Part shown: in pieces, positions 35,634 through 44,145 of the stretch
How positions within the stretch are numbered: position 1 is the first letter of the stretch
Layout of the letters: each line of letters opens with the position of its first letter
NCBI GenBank assembly: GCA_039680605.1
Contig: JBDKTA010000065.1
Location: forward strand, 20,866 to 84,865
Origin: Planctomycetaceae bacterium
GTDB lineage: Bacteria; Planctomycetota; Phycisphaerae; SM23-33
DNA: 64,000 nucleotides
Direction of reading: 5' to 3'
Translations under genes and position numbers: made by a program
The notes under the pieces: model-generated
Seen by the model: only the letters and a program-made list of their open reading frames with translations
Told to the model about the DNA's origin: nothing
Database searches by the model: none

Positions 35634-37727
35634 TCACCTGCGGCGCAGCAGCGCCAGAAGGCCTCCGGCCAGGATGAAGGCCAGCGTCGTCGGCTCGGGA
35701 ATGGCGCTGACGGCGAACTCGCTGTTGTGGTCGAGGACGGCCCAGACGACGTTGGCGTCGGTGTCGACGCCCCAGTAGCCCAGCGTGAAGTCCTCGGCTG
35801 CATCGTAGGCCCCGAGCCCGCGGAACAGCGGCGTGTTGCCCGCACCGAAGTTGCCGTCGACGGGATTGACCCACAGGCCGCTGCCATTCTTCCAGGCCAT
35901 CCGCAGCCCGCCGGCCGAGGCCAGCGTGCGTTCTTGCAGGTCGCCGCCCAGAAGCGAATCGTCATAGGAAAGCTGCATCACATAGACGTCGCCGTTGGTG
36001 TCGCCCAGCGTCAGCACGTCGCTGATCAAGGCGATATCGTTGGCGTCCGCGTCGCGCCAGATCGTCTGCACGGTGCGCTGCGAGCTGAAAATGCCATCCA
36101 GCAGCGTCACCACCGTGCCGCGAGACTTGTCGCTGATGCTGGAGAGTTTTTCCTCCAGATCGCCCAGGTCGATATCGGCCGCCACTACGGATGACAGGTG
36201 CCCGGTGTTGCCGGTCACCACCTCCTGCAGCGACCAGACCAGTTGGGTCGCGCTGAGCAGGTCCGCCCCCAGCAGCGCCGGGTCCGTCGCGACCTGCATC
36301 GTCAACGTGCCCTTGTGCGAGCCGTTGAGCTGTCCGGTCGCATCGAATTGCACAGTCCCGCTGAAGGCCTGGGCGGTTGTCGTCACCACGCCCGTCTGCG
36401 TAACGCCGCTGGTCAGGCCCGCAACCGACCAGCCGTCTCCGCTGACCTGGTAGCTCTCCAGAACCGCGCTGGCCCGCTGGCCCAAGGCCCCGTTGTCGCT
36501 GGAGGCGGCATTGGTGACCGTGGCCAGGCCGCCGTCGCCCAACTTGCCCGTATTGGCCGATACCGCCGCCGCCTGATACACCTGAGCCGTCACCGCAATC
36601 GTGTCGGCGGCGTCGTCGCTGCCCTGACCGGACGCGGCGCTGGTGGCGGCCAGATTGTCGATCGTCACCGACAGCGTCTTGGACCCGCTGACGCCCGAGC
36701 CCGCCGGCGCGGTCGTCAGGTCGATCGCCAGCGTCTCGGTCTGACTGCCTTCGGCGATGCTGCCGTCGGCGGTGACCGTTAGACCGGCGGAGGATGCGGC
36801 GGAGTACGTGGTGGCGCGAAGGCCGGTCTTATTCAGATCGACGTTGACGGCCGCGGGGTCATACCCAACGAGCATGCCCCCCAGGTTCAGCGAGGCCGGG
36901 GCGGTGACGACCGTATCGTTCAGCGGCGCCGCGTGGGGCGCCACTTCGGCGTACGTCGTGGCCAGGCGAAGTTCGTCGATGAACCCGTCGTTGGATTGGC
37001 TGAAATACAGGCCAACCTGGTTGAACGTGAAGTCGGCGATACTCGTGCCCGAGGCGCCATTGCTGGCGGCGCTCTTGACCGGCGTGGCATCGAGGTTCGG
37101 GTTGATCCAGAGCCAGGCGGTTTCAACGCCGGCCTTGAAGTCGATCTGGACGACGAGAAAGTCCTGGTTGTCGCCAGCGGCGACGCCGGAGTTGTACTTC
37201 AGCCCGCCCTGGTCGTAGATCGTCCAGTTGGCCTGCGAGACCGAACCATTGCCCTGTCCGACGAAGAACTTGTCGCCCAGCGAGATGTTGGTCTTCTGCG
37301 ATCCGGCGGCGCCCTCGATCAGCGCGCTGAGCCAGACGGTCGTGCCGCCGGAGCCCCAGGTGCTGCTGAGGTTTCGCTCGGCGTTCTTGGTGCTCGATGC
37401 GGTGCTGCCGACGTGCCCGCCGGCCGCCATCAGCGTGTTGCCCAGCAAATCAGTGTACGTCAGGGTTCCCGGGACGATCACGATGGGCTGGTTGTCGCCG
37501 CCCCAGGCGCCGCTCCAGGCGCCCGATCCGCCGTTTTCGCCCTTGAGCCCGCCGGCGGCGTAGTCGAACGAATCGGCGGCAACCGGTTCGGCGCGGGCGA
37601 CCGGGGCCGCCATCGCTATCGCCATCAGCGAGAGAACGGTCATCAGCCCGCCCCGGCAGAGTGTGCTTGAAAGGGGCCCCAAGAGAGATTTCATGAACAC
37701 GATCGCCCGTTTCATCTTCCCGTTCAT
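35634..37727 (-). CDS. PEP-CTERM surface protein, large
   Basis: A 697-residue exported protein. The N-terminus has a signal peptide ending about MAAPVARA (about residue 46). The mature part starts with a LamG-like segment (about 50-270), followed by repetitive beta segments rich in Thr, Ser and Ala. The C-terminus has the sorting signal IPEPTTLAFILAGG followed by a hydrophobic stretch and RRR, the PEP-CTERM signature processed by an exosortase, as in many biofilm-forming bacteria. AGGGG precedes the ATG. No exosortase gene is in this window. Its role is probably at the cell surface or in the matrix. Confidence 0.9.
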   Translation of the reverse strand: MNGKMKRAIVFMKSLLGPLSSTLCRGGLMTVLSLMAIAMAAPVARAEPVAADSFDYAAGGLKGENGGSGAWSGAWGGDNQPIVIVPGTLTYTDLLGNTLMAAGGHVGSTASSTKNAERNLSSTWGSGGTTVWLSALIEGAAGSQKTNISLGDKFFVGQGNGSVSQANWTIYDQGGLKYNSGVAAGDNQDFLVVQIDFKAGVETAWLWINPNLDATPVKSAASNGASGTSIADFTFNQVGLYFSQSNDGFIDELRLATTYAEVAPHAAPLNDTVVTAPASLNLGGMLVGYDPAAVNVDLNKTGLRATTYSAASSAGLTVTADGSIAEGSQTETLAIDLTTAPAGSGVSGSKTLSVTIDNLAATSAASGQGSDDAADTIAVTAQVYQAAAVSANTGKLGDGGLATVTNAASSDNGALGQRASAVLESYQVSGDGWSVAGLTSGVTQTGVVTTTAQAFSGTVQFDATGQLNGSHKGTLTMQVATDPALLGADLLSATQLVWSLQEVVTGNTGHLSSVVAADIDLGDLEEKLSSISDKSRGTVVTLLDGIFSSQRTVQTIWRDADANDIALISDVLTLGDTNGDVYVMQLSYDDSLLGGDLQERTLASAGGLRMAWKNGSGLWVNPVDGNFGAGNTPLFRGLGAYDAAEDFTLGYWGVDTDANVVWAVLDHNSEFAVSAIPEPTTLAFILAGGLLALLRRR

Positions 37728-37870
37728 TGCGCAAAGCCCCTGGCTAAAGAGTCACGATGTCCGATGCAACTACCCATGTGTCCGGCGCTGGCGCTGAAAT
37801 GAACCGCCAATCGCAAAATAGTCTAGCGCGGCAGGAGGCTTCTCTCCAAAATTCCAGAAGAAATTAAGGC

Positions 37871-37900
37871 GGCCGTCCGGGCTCTTTTGCCCGGGCGGTC
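37871..37900. other. GC-rich hairpin in a divergent gap
   Basis: GGCCGTCCGGGC and GCCCGGGCGGTC can pair around TCTTTT. No T-run follows, so it is unlikely to be a classical terminator. It may be a leader structure for the downstream Mut7-C gene. Confidence 0.45.
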
Positions 37901-37936
37901 TCGCGATAGTGGCGGCGGAAGAGTATCCTTAATAAA

Positions 37937-38452
37937 GTGACGGCGCACGACATGGACAATCCGCCGGCCTTCTTCTGCGACGCGATGCTGGGCGGTCTGG
38001 CGCGCTGGCTGCGGGCGGCGGGGTATGACGCGGCGTACGAGTACGGGATCGACGATGGCGAGCTCATCGCGGCCGCAGCGGGGCAGGGGCGTACCATTCT
38101 TTCCAGCGACGGTCCGCTGTTCGACCGCAATATCATCCGCGGCGGCGGCGTGGCGGCGCTGTTCGTGCCGCGACAGCTCGACAAGTTCACGCAGTTGCAG
38201 TTCGTGATGCGGAGTCTGGCCCTGCCGCTGCGCCCGCCGCGCTGCATGGCCTGCGGCGGCGAGCTGGCGGAGATTCCCAAGCACGCCGCGGCCGACGAGG
38301 CCCCGCCGCTGGCGTACCGCAACTGCGACCAGTTCTGGCGATGCACGCGCTGCAGCAGACTCTTGTGGCACGGGACGCATTGGCAGAAAATCGTGGCAAA
38401 GCTGGGAAGTTTGGGAACCGGGAATAGGGAACCGGGAACCGATGGGGGATAA
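37937..38452 (+). CDS. Mut7-C RNase-domain protein with zinc ribbon
   Basis: A 171-residue protein with a PIN-like Mut7-C fold (FFCDAMLGGLARWLR at about 12-26, SSDGPLFDRN near 56-65) and four cysteines in C103-x2-C106 and C136-x2-C139 that would bind zinc. Family members are proposed RNA-degrading enzymes; direct evidence is sparse. The last residues GTGNREPGTDGG are encoded by GGGAACC words of an R6-type repeat, so the C-terminal tail is probably repeat-derived. The start is GTG at 37937 or ATG at 37952. Confidence 0.82.
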   Translation: MTAHDMDNPPAFFCDAMLGGLARWLRAAGYDAAYEYGIDDGELIAAAAGQGRTILSSDGPLFDRNIIRGGGVAALFVPRQLDKFTQLQFVMRSLALPLRPPRCMACGGELAEIPKHAAADEAPPLAYRNCDQFWRCTRCSRLLWHGTHWQKIVAKLGSLGTGNREPGTDGG

Positions 38453-38520
38453 GGGTCATTCTGCCCCGGAGGTCCTTGCAGTCCCTGCAGTCGCTTATGT
38501 CCTTTCCCCTTGCCCCTCCT
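38406..38520. repeat. R6 word-repeat (GGGAACC and CTGCAGT lexicons)
   Basis: GGGAACCGGGAATAGGGAAC overlaps the end of the Mut7-C gene, followed by GGTCCTTGCAGTCCCTGCAG and a CCCCTTGCCCCTCC tract. The second lexicon matches arms near 4537-4560. A full inverted partner is not obvious. Confidence 0.65.
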
Positions 38521-38544
38521 TGACGAAAGTACGAGGATACTGCC

Positions 38545-39036
38545 ATGGAAGATTCCTTACGCCGGCAGTTGCTGGCCGCTTTGCGGCGCGAGTTTGCCGA
38601 CGACGGCGGCAACATCGAGCACGCCCTGGCCGTGCTGGCATACGCCCAGGCCATCCTCCAGGACGAGGACGGCGACGCCACGGTCGTCGAGGCCGCCGCC
38701 ATCCTGCACGACATTGGCGTAGCCGAGGCGCGGCGGAAGTTCGGACGCTGCGACTGGCAGTTGCAGGAGTCCGAGGGTCCGCCTCTGGCGCGGCGGATCA
38801 TGCAGGACCTGCGGATGGATGAGAGCGCCATCGACCACGTCTGCCGCATTGTCGGCTCGCACCACAGCGCCAAAGACATCGACACGCCCGAGTTCCGCAT
38901 CCTCTGGGACGCCGACGCTCTGGTGAACCTCGCCGGCCCGGCCAAAACGTTGCCGCGCGAAGAGCTGGCCGCCAAGATCGAAGAAGTCTTCCGCACGCCC
39001 ACAGGAAAGGCGCTGGCGCGGCGGCGGTGGGAATAA
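38545..39036 (+). CDS. HD-domain phosphohydrolase-like protein
   Basis: A 163-residue single HD domain. H26, H55-D56 (ILHDIG), the SHH at 105-107 and D124 (WDADAL) match the metal-binding residues of HD phosphohydrolases. Substrates of single-domain members vary (nucleotides, phosphoesters) and cannot be assigned. The ATG follows a short gap after the Mut7-C gene. Note that the ATG is preceded by only a weak GAGGA site. Confidence 0.85.
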   Translation: MEDSLRRQLLAALRREFADDGGNIEHALAVLAYAQAILQDEDGDATVVEAAAILHDIGVAEARRKFGRCDWQLQESEGPPLARRIMQDLRMDESAIDHVCRIVGSHHSAKDIDTPEFRILWDADALVNLAGPAKTLPREELAAKIEEVFRTPTGKALARRRWE

Positions 39037-39076
39037 ATGGGACAGCGAAAGCTCTGCTCTGGTAGAAAAGAAAGAC

Positions 39077-39250
39077 ATGTCGGGAAAGAACATCACGATA
39101 GACCTTGAGGCATACAATCTTCTTGCCGCTGATAAGCGACCCGGAGAATCCTTTAGCAAAGTGATCAAGCGTCGGATGGGTCGGCGATCGCCACAGGTCT
39201 TTTCAAAAAACCGCATAACTCCGCGGACGGCTAGATCAGCAAAGATCTGA
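39077..39250 (+). pseudogene. Orphan VapB-type antitoxin remnant
   Basis: A 57-residue frame. Its first half, [20 protein letters not shown] followed by [11 protein letters not shown], closely matches the N-terminal DNA-binding part of DUF217/VapB antitoxins. The second half ([21 protein letters not shown]) does not look like the toxin-binding tail, which suggests a frameshift or truncation. No VapC PIN toxin follows; the next gene is a creatininase. This looks like a decayed toxin-antitoxin locus. Confidence 0.6.
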
Positions 39251-39276
39251 ATGTTGTTGATTCCAAGGAAACCAGT

Positions 39277-40005
39277 ATGACAAGCGATCTGCCCCTGAGC
39301 GTTCAGATGCAGTTCCTTCGGCCCGGTCAGCTTGAGGCTGCGGCTCGGGCGTTTCCGGTGGTGTACGTGCCGTTCGGGCTGATCGAGTGGCACGGGCGGC
39401 ATTTGCCGCTGGGCAACGACGCGCTCAAAGCCCACGCGTTCCTGGTCAAGACGGCCGAAAAGTTCGGCGGCGTGGTGTACCCGCCGGTGTACTTCCATGC
39501 CGGGTTCGACCAGCAGCATCTCGTGCCGGTGATCAGCCAGCTCTTCGCCCAGCTCAAGGCCACCGGGTTTCGCGTGATCATCGGCGTCTCGGGGCATAAC
39601 ATCCCCGAGCAGGTCGCGATGATCGAAAACGCGCTGGCCGACGTGACGGCCGACGGCGAATGCGCGGGCGTGGGCCTGTGGGAGATGACGCTCAGCAAGT
39701 GCGCTGAATCCGACAGCGACCATGCGGCCAAGTGGGAGACGTCGAACATGATGTTCTTCTACAGCGATCTGGTGGAGATGGGCGAGTTGGGCGAGGGCGA
39801 GATCACGCTCGACATGTCGCCGCCACACGGGATCGGCGGGCTCGATCCGCGCCGCCATGCGTCGGCGGAAGTCGGCCGGCGCAACGTGGAACTGGCCGCC
39901 GACGCACTGGGACGCAAGGCTCAGGAACTGCTCAATTCGCTGCCGCCTGAGAAACGCGCCTTCAACCTGCCGGCGATCGTGCCGGGGCAGTGGTGGCTGG
40001 TTTAA
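39277..40005 (+). CDS. Creatininase-family amidohydrolase
   Basis: A 242-residue protein of the creatininase fold, which uses two metals to open cyclic amides. Metal ligands E37, H39 and D48 lie in GLIEWHGRHLPLGND at 34-48. The SGHN motif near 110 and WETSNM near 150 are present. Other family members act in riboflavin, mycofactocin or creatinine metabolism, and none of those genes is adjacent. Exact substrate unknown. Confidence 0.88.
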   Translation: MTSDLPLSVQMQFLRPGQLEAAARAFPVVYVPFGLIEWHGRHLPLGNDALKAHAFLVKTAEKFGGVVYPPVYFHAGFDQQHLVPVISQLFAQLKATGFRVIIGVSGHNIPEQVAMIENALADVTADGECAGVGLWEMTLSKCAESDSDHAAKWETSNMMFFYSDLVEMGELGEGEITLDMSPPHGIGGLDPRRHASAEVGRRNVELAADALGRKAQELLNSLPPEKRAFNLPAIVPGQWWLV

Positions 40006-40061
40006 GAGCAGGCTCAACAACTGCCAAGCCGCAAGCGGTTCAAGGTCCGCACGCATGGTCC

Positions 40062-40661
40062 CTACTGCGCCGCCGCCGGCGCGGGCGCGGTGGTCGGGGT
40101 GGGGGCGTTATAGGCCTTGAACGACTCGGCGTGCATCCAGTACGCCATGCCCGCCGTCAAAGCCCACACAGCCGCTGCCGCAAGCACCACCACCGCTGCC
40201 AGGGTGCGAAGGGTCGCCGACTGGCGGACGCACAGCACGAAGCCCAGCAGCACTCCGCCGACGCCGGTGAGGATGAATCCCAGGCCTGACAGCAGCGACA
40301 TCTGCGTCAGGTCCAGGTGGATGATTCGCGCCCCGAGCAGGATCGCCGCCAAACCGGCCACGAACGCATAGATGGACGTCGGCCTCAGGCTCCAGCCGGC
40401 GCCCAGGGCCAGCGCGGCGGCAAGATACACCGCCCCGAAGAGGACGGACATTTCGCCGTAGAGGCTGTTGTAGGGTCCGGGCACCGGCCAGGTCCAGCAC
40501 ATGTGCAAGCCCGCCGCCATGGCGATCAGTCCGGTGACTGCGAACGGCGGCGCCCATGATCTGGTATCTTCCTTGCCCAGCCCGCGGGCGTAGAACCACG
40601 CCAGCACGAGCAGCCCAGCGGTCATGTTGGCCAGCAGCAACGTGACGTAATCGATGAACAT
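40062..40661 (-). CDS. DUF981-like membrane protein
   Basis: A 199-residue polytopic protein with about six hydrophobic segments and the phrase PGPYNSLYGEMSVLFGAVYL near 62-81, which I associate with the DUF981 family of unknown function. The C-terminal tail is rich in Ala, Pro and Thr. No partner genes suggest a role. Confidence 0.6.
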   Translation of the reverse strand: MFIDYVTLLLANMTAGLLVLAWFYARGLGKEDTRSWAPPFAVTGLIAMAAGLHMCWTWPVPGPYNSLYGEMSVLFGAVYLAAALALGAGWSLRPTSIYAFVAGLAAILLGARIIHLDLTQMSLLSGLGFILTGVGGVLLGFVLCVRQSATLRTLAAVVVLAAAAVWALTAGMAYWMHAESFKAYNAPTPTTAPAPAAAQ

Positions 40662-41380
40662 GAGCCTCTCCTTCCGTGAGTATCTTAGGCGGGCAGATTC
40701 GTCGCTGGCGCAGGGGGTTTTGCACTTTTTTCGCGGTGAAATTGGCCCGGGCGAAAGCGAATCGTATGGTTGCTGCAGATGGCCTGGCGGATCGAGGTTG
40801 CGTCACGCGAGGCCTTCTGGCAACGCGGCATGGGCGCTTGACGGCTGTGCGGGTCTGGCCCTTCGTGCTGCGGTTCGCCCGCCTGTTCGGAGCGGATTGC
40901 GGCGCGTCGGCGCCAGGCTCGCCGGCGTGGCGCGTGCGGTTGTTTCTGCCGGCGTTTCGGCGGCGGGTCCGGGGTCGTTTCGCGCGACTCAGCCCTTTGC
41001 GGCTTGGACCTTTTCCCCGCGGCGCGGCGGATGCATCCGGCGCGCCCGGGCGTCCGGGCTGCGTTGCCAGGCGGCTTGGCGGGGATCGGCGCTGAGGGGC
41101 GCCGGTGGCGACACGGCGGCGTGTCGCCGGCGCCGGGGTCGTCTGGGAGAGTCAGGAGGTGCGGCCGGTGCGGTTCGTCTTGCAGGGCGAGCGGCAACCG
41201 TGCCGCGATCTGTGGCGGAGCGCCGCTTGAGGAAGATCAGTGCGCGGCGGCGCTGGAAGGAAGGAAAGCACTGCTGTCTGGAGGAGGAGGTTTCGGTCGG
41301 CCGCATGAACGGCCAGGGATCGTGAGGGAGATGTGCGAGGGGCGCCGCCGTGGTGCGGCGTCATCAGAAGAGAGAGGAAG
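40662..41380. other. Gene-poor region upstream of the PEP-CTERM cluster
   Basis: About 720 bases without a convincing gene. Open frames exist on both strands, but their translations are dominated by Arg, Ala and Gly and lack ribosome sites. It could hold a long leader or a non-coding RNA for the downstream PEP-CTERM gene. I see no clear sigma-54 site. Confidence 0.5.
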
Positions 41381-41441
41381 TGTCGCCGTCCGAGGCTCGC
41401 GGCCGGCGAGGAGGGATCGAGCCACATTGCCCCTGGAGGCA
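41381..41441 (+). promoter_or_regulatory. Conserved leader of a PEP-CTERM gene (copy 1)
   Basis: A 61-nt block ending in GGAGGCA at the start of the PEP-CTERM gene. It is repeated with about six differences at 42138-42198. It includes an internal CTCGC/GCGAG hairpin and the phrase ATTGCCCCTGGAGGC containing the ribosome site. Confidence 0.75.
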
Positions 41442-41444
41442 AAA

Positions 41445-42080
41445 ATGAAGATTACCATGACTCATGCTGTGGTTTGTGCTGCCGTGATTTCTCTGATTGG
41501 GATGCAGGCCTCTGCCGATGTGATGACGTACAACGGCCAGGCCCTGAACTCGCAGGTGAAGATCAACTGCGTCGGAACGCTGGCGAACAGTCTGACAACC
41601 GGCGCCGGGCAGATGAAGATCAACTACCAGGGCGAGGATGTGCTGGGCTACTGCGTGGACCTCAACCACTACGCCGGCACGACCGAAGTGACGGAACGAA
41701 GCGCTTCGACGCTGGCCAACGGCTGGATGGTCGCCTACCTGTTCAACACATACGCCCCTGCCGTGGTGACCGGCATTGACGCCTCGGCGCTGCAGTCGGC
41801 GCTGTGGGAAGTGATCAACGAGACCGGTTCGGTCTTCGACGTGACCGCCGGGCACTTCTTCATCAGCAACAATGCCGCCGTGGCGACCGCTGCGAACAAT
41901 CTGCTGGCGACGATTCCCGCCAGCTACAGCCCCAGCGTCTGGCCGATCGTGCTCGACAGCCTGACCAAGCAGGACATCATCATCGAAGGGCGCATCCCCG
42001 AGCCGGCGACCATCGGCATGATGGTTCTGGGCTCCATGGGAGTCTTCATGCGCCGGCTGAGCCGACGCCACGTTGCCTGA
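41445..42080 (+). CDS. PEP-CTERM protein with thioester-like repeat domain
   Basis: A 211-residue exported protein. The signal peptide runs to about residue 24 (MKITMTHAVV...GMQASA). The mature domain has VLGYCVDLNHYAG and SALQSALWEVINETG, which resemble the thioester/Cys-Gln domain of Gram-positive surface proteins (Cys plus Gln at these sites). The C-terminus is IPEPATIGMMVLGSMG plus RRLSRR, a PEP-CTERM signal. GGAGG stands six bases before the ATG. It opens the cluster of four PEP-CTERM genes. Confidence 0.85.
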   Translation: MKITMTHAVVCAAVISLIGMQASADVMTYNGQALNSQVKINCVGTLANSLTTGAGQMKINYQGEDVLGYCVDLNHYAGTTEVTERSASTLANGWMVAYLFNTYAPAVVTGIDASALQSALWEVINETGSVFDVTAGHFFISNNAAVATAANNLLATIPASYSPSVWPIVLDSLTKQDIIIEGRIPEPATIGMMVLGSMGVFMRRLSRRHVA

Positions 42081-42137
42081 GATTTGTGCCAACCGTTTGA
42101 ACTACAGCTTGCCCTTCTGGAAGCAAACACAAGTTTG

Positions 42138-42198
42138 TGTCGCCGTCCGAGGCTCGCGGCCGGCGAGGAGGGAATCGGGCCCATTGCCCCTGGAGGCA
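42138..42198 (+). promoter_or_regulatory. Conserved leader of a PEP-CTERM gene (copy 2)
   Basis: Second copy of the 61-nt block described at 41381-41441, again ending at GGAGGCA just before a start codon. The duplication is confined to the leader; the proteins that follow are unrelated beyond their sorting signals. Confidence 0.75.
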
Positions 42199-42203
42199 AG
42201 ACC

Positions 42204-42974
42204 GTGAAGACGAACAAGATCAACAGCCTGATGGGAATCACGATGGTGCTTGTGGCCGCTTCGGTACTGAATGCTTCTGTCATCAGCGAGACCTACACTC
42301 TGAACAAGTCAACCGACGACGGGATGCCGCTTGCGGGGCTGTCGGCCCAGGCGACGTTTTTCTGGGACGATGCCGCACCGGATTCACTGAAGATCTCGCT
42401 GCGCAACACGTCGACGTCGGTCCCGGGCTGGTTCGACAGCGCCGATCAGATCCTGACGAGCCTTTCGTTCGACCTGGGGGGCCTGGCGATCACCGGCGGG
42501 ACGGCCACCATCGCCGCCGGCAGCCAGAGCGTGAGCTTTGACTGTATCCCCGTGCAGTTGACCGGCGGGGCGGATGTCAGCGGCGAATGGGGATTTGGCA
42601 ACAGCGGCAGCGGAAGCTCCCCACTGCTGACCAACGTGATCTCGGCGATGCGAGCCCACACCTCGACAAGGTTCGGCCCCGTCAACATGGACGGGCCGAC
42701 AAATCTGGACGGTCCGCAAGGCGGCATTGTGACCTCGCCGGCGCTGGTAAGTCTGGATGGATTGGGCGCCGTGGCTGACTGCATCAACTTTGACCTGACA
42801 CTGTCGAGCGATCTGTTGGGCTTGGGATTCCTTAATAATGGCCATAGCCTCGTGGCTGAGTTTGGCTCCGACGCCGCGTTCGTGACCGTCCCTGAACCGG
42901 CCACCATGAGCCTGCTGGCCGTGTGCAGCCTGGCGGCGGTGATCCGTCGCCGTCGAATCGGAGGTGTCGCATGA
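42204..42974 (+). CDS. PEP-CTERM protein
   Basis: A 256-residue exported protein starting at GTG with GGAGG eight bases before it. The signal peptide spans about 1-24. The mature part is beta-rich (TFFWDDAAPDSLKISLRNTS and SFDLGGLAITGGTATIAAGS). It ends VPEPATMSLLAVCSLAAV plus RRRR, a PEP-CTERM signal. Its stop overlaps the next start by four bases (ATGA), so it is co-translated with the gene after it. Confidence 0.87.
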   Translation: MKTNKINSLMGITMVLVAASVLNASVISETYTLNKSTDDGMPLAGLSAQATFFWDDAAPDSLKISLRNTSTSVPGWFDSADQILTSLSFDLGGLAITGGTATIAAGSQSVSFDCIPVQLTGGADVSGEWGFGNSGSGSSPLLTNVISAMRAHTSTRFGPVNMDGPTNLDGPQGGIVTSPALVSLDGLGAVADCINFDLTLSSDLLGLGFLNNGHSLVAEFGSDAAFVTVPEPATMSLLAVCSLAAVIRRRRIGGVA

Positions 42975-43813
42975 ACCGTCTGCTGACATCAATCATCCTG
43001 CTGGCCGGCCTGGGGGGGCTAGCCGTGCCAGGCCAAGCGGCGATCTTCACCCTGGCCGACGCTAACTCGACCGCCACCGTCGACGCCACCGGGGGCGCGG
43101 GGATGTACGAGTGGAAGGTGGACGGCGTCGATCACCTGGCGATGCAGTGGTTCTGGTACCGCATCGGAGACAGCGGCCCGGAGTCGAGCGTCAGCGCCCT
43201 GCCCTTCACCGGCGGCGGGCTGACCGACACCAACTTCGACGGTTCGGCGGAAACGCTTTTTCTCCGCTACGCGTCGAGCCAGGTCAGGATCGAACTGACG
43301 TTCCTTCTGACCGGCGGGGCGGCGGGCAGCGGAACCAGCGATATCGCTGAAGTCATCGGCATCACCAACACCAGCGGCGCGCCGTTGAGCATGCACTTCT
43401 TCCAGTACGTCGACATCAACCTCAATGCATCGAGCGTCAATGACTCTCTGCAGGTTGTCAATGGCAACACGGCCATTCAGACCCTCGGCGGCAACAGGGT
43501 CGCCGAGACCGTCGTGACCCCCCGCCCGAGCCTCTGCCAGGCGGATCTGACGGCGGCCGTTCTCGATAGCCTGAACGACGCGGCAGCGACGACCCTTTCC
43601 GGCGCGACAGGGCCTGTCGGGCCCGGAGATCTGGCCTGGGCGTACCAATGGGACGTGGTGATCCCCAAGGGCGGCACGTACTTCATCAGCAAGGACAAGC
43701 AGCTTATTCCCGAACCGGCGTCGCTGGGCTTGCTGTTGACCGGCGCGGCGACCCTCCTAATCCGTCGCCGCCGGCGATCGTCAGGAGCTTGCGACAGGGC
43801 TCAAGCGGCCTAA
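42971..43813 (+). CDS. PEP-CTERM protein (paralogue A)
   Basis: A 280-residue exported protein. The signal peptide is MNRLLTSIILLAGLGGLAVP plus GQA. The start is fixed by an ATGA overlap and GGAGG. The mature part begins AIFTLADANSTATVDATGG and has GMYEWKVDGVDHL and QWFWYRIG, all shared with the gene at 44146, its paralogue. The sorting signal is IPEPASLGLLLTGAATLL then RRRRR. Function unknown. Confidence 0.88.
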   Translation: MNRLLTSIILLAGLGGLAVPGQAAIFTLADANSTATVDATGGAGMYEWKVDGVDHLAMQWFWYRIGDSGPESSVSALPFTGGGLTDTNFDGSAETLFLRYASSQVRIELTFLLTGGAAGSGTSDIAEVIGITNTSGAPLSMHFFQYVDINLNASSVNDSLQVVNGNTAIQTLGGNRVAETVVTPRPSLCQADLTAAVLDSLNDAAATTLSGATGPVGPGDLAWAYQWDVVIPKGGTYFISKDKQLIPEPASLGLLLTGAATLLIRRRRRSSGACDRAQAA

Positions 43814-43979
43814 AGTTCGCCACAGAGCAACAGAGTTCCACGGAGAGGAGACGGGTGGCATGGCGACACACGTTTCTGTTTCTGGTGGGCCTGCCTGCCG
43901 GCAGGCAGGTCGCCATGATGCTCATCGCACAACCATGGCGACCCGCTGAACAACGCGTGTCGCCATGCCACCCGCCCTA
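43814..43979. repeat. R5 repeat pair in inverted arrangement
   Basis: GGTGGCATGGCGACACACG at about 43854 and the inverted CGTGTCGCCATGCCACC ending near 43976 enclose the 20-nt CCTGCCTGCC palindrome and an internal CATGGCGACCCGC copy. A CACAGAG-type R6 fragment lies at 43819-43850. Confidence 0.85.
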
Positions 43980-43989
43980 AGTTTTCTCC

Positions 43990-44018
43990 TTGACAGATTC
44001 GGTATTTCCTGCTATTAT
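43990..44018 (+). promoter_or_regulatory. Sigma-70-type promoter
   Basis: TTGACA at 43990-43995, a 17-base spacer and TATTAT at 44013-44018. This is a near-consensus housekeeping promoter directed at the PEP-CTERM gene at 44146. Transcription would start about 44025, just before a structured leader. Confidence 0.75.
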
Positions 44019-44024
44019 TTTACC

Positions 44025-44140
44025 TGTCTACTGACCCACCGCGAGGGTTTGGGTCGCAACGCAACGAGGACACGTCTGCAGCCCGGTGATATCGGGCTTT
44101 GTGTGCAGGCAATTCATTCTGTCCGGATGACAGACGGAGG
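44025..44140 (+). ncRNA. Structured 5' leader, possible riboswitch
   Basis: About 120 nt between the predicted start of transcription and the ribosome site form several hairpins: GACCC...GGGTC capped by a GCGA tetraloop, CTGCAGCCCG...CGGGCT...TGCAG, and CTGTCCGGATGACAG next to GGAGG. The first part followed by GTCGCAACGC recalls a GEMM (cyclic di-GMP) aptamer, but the match is partial and not verified. Confidence 0.4.
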
Positions 44141-44145
44141 TTGGC

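Noticed and set aside
40654..41325. Possible gene of 223 codons upstream of the PEP-CTERM cluster
   Set aside because: Composition is Arg/Ala/Gly-dominated without secondary-structure periodicity or ribosome site; another frame is equally open.
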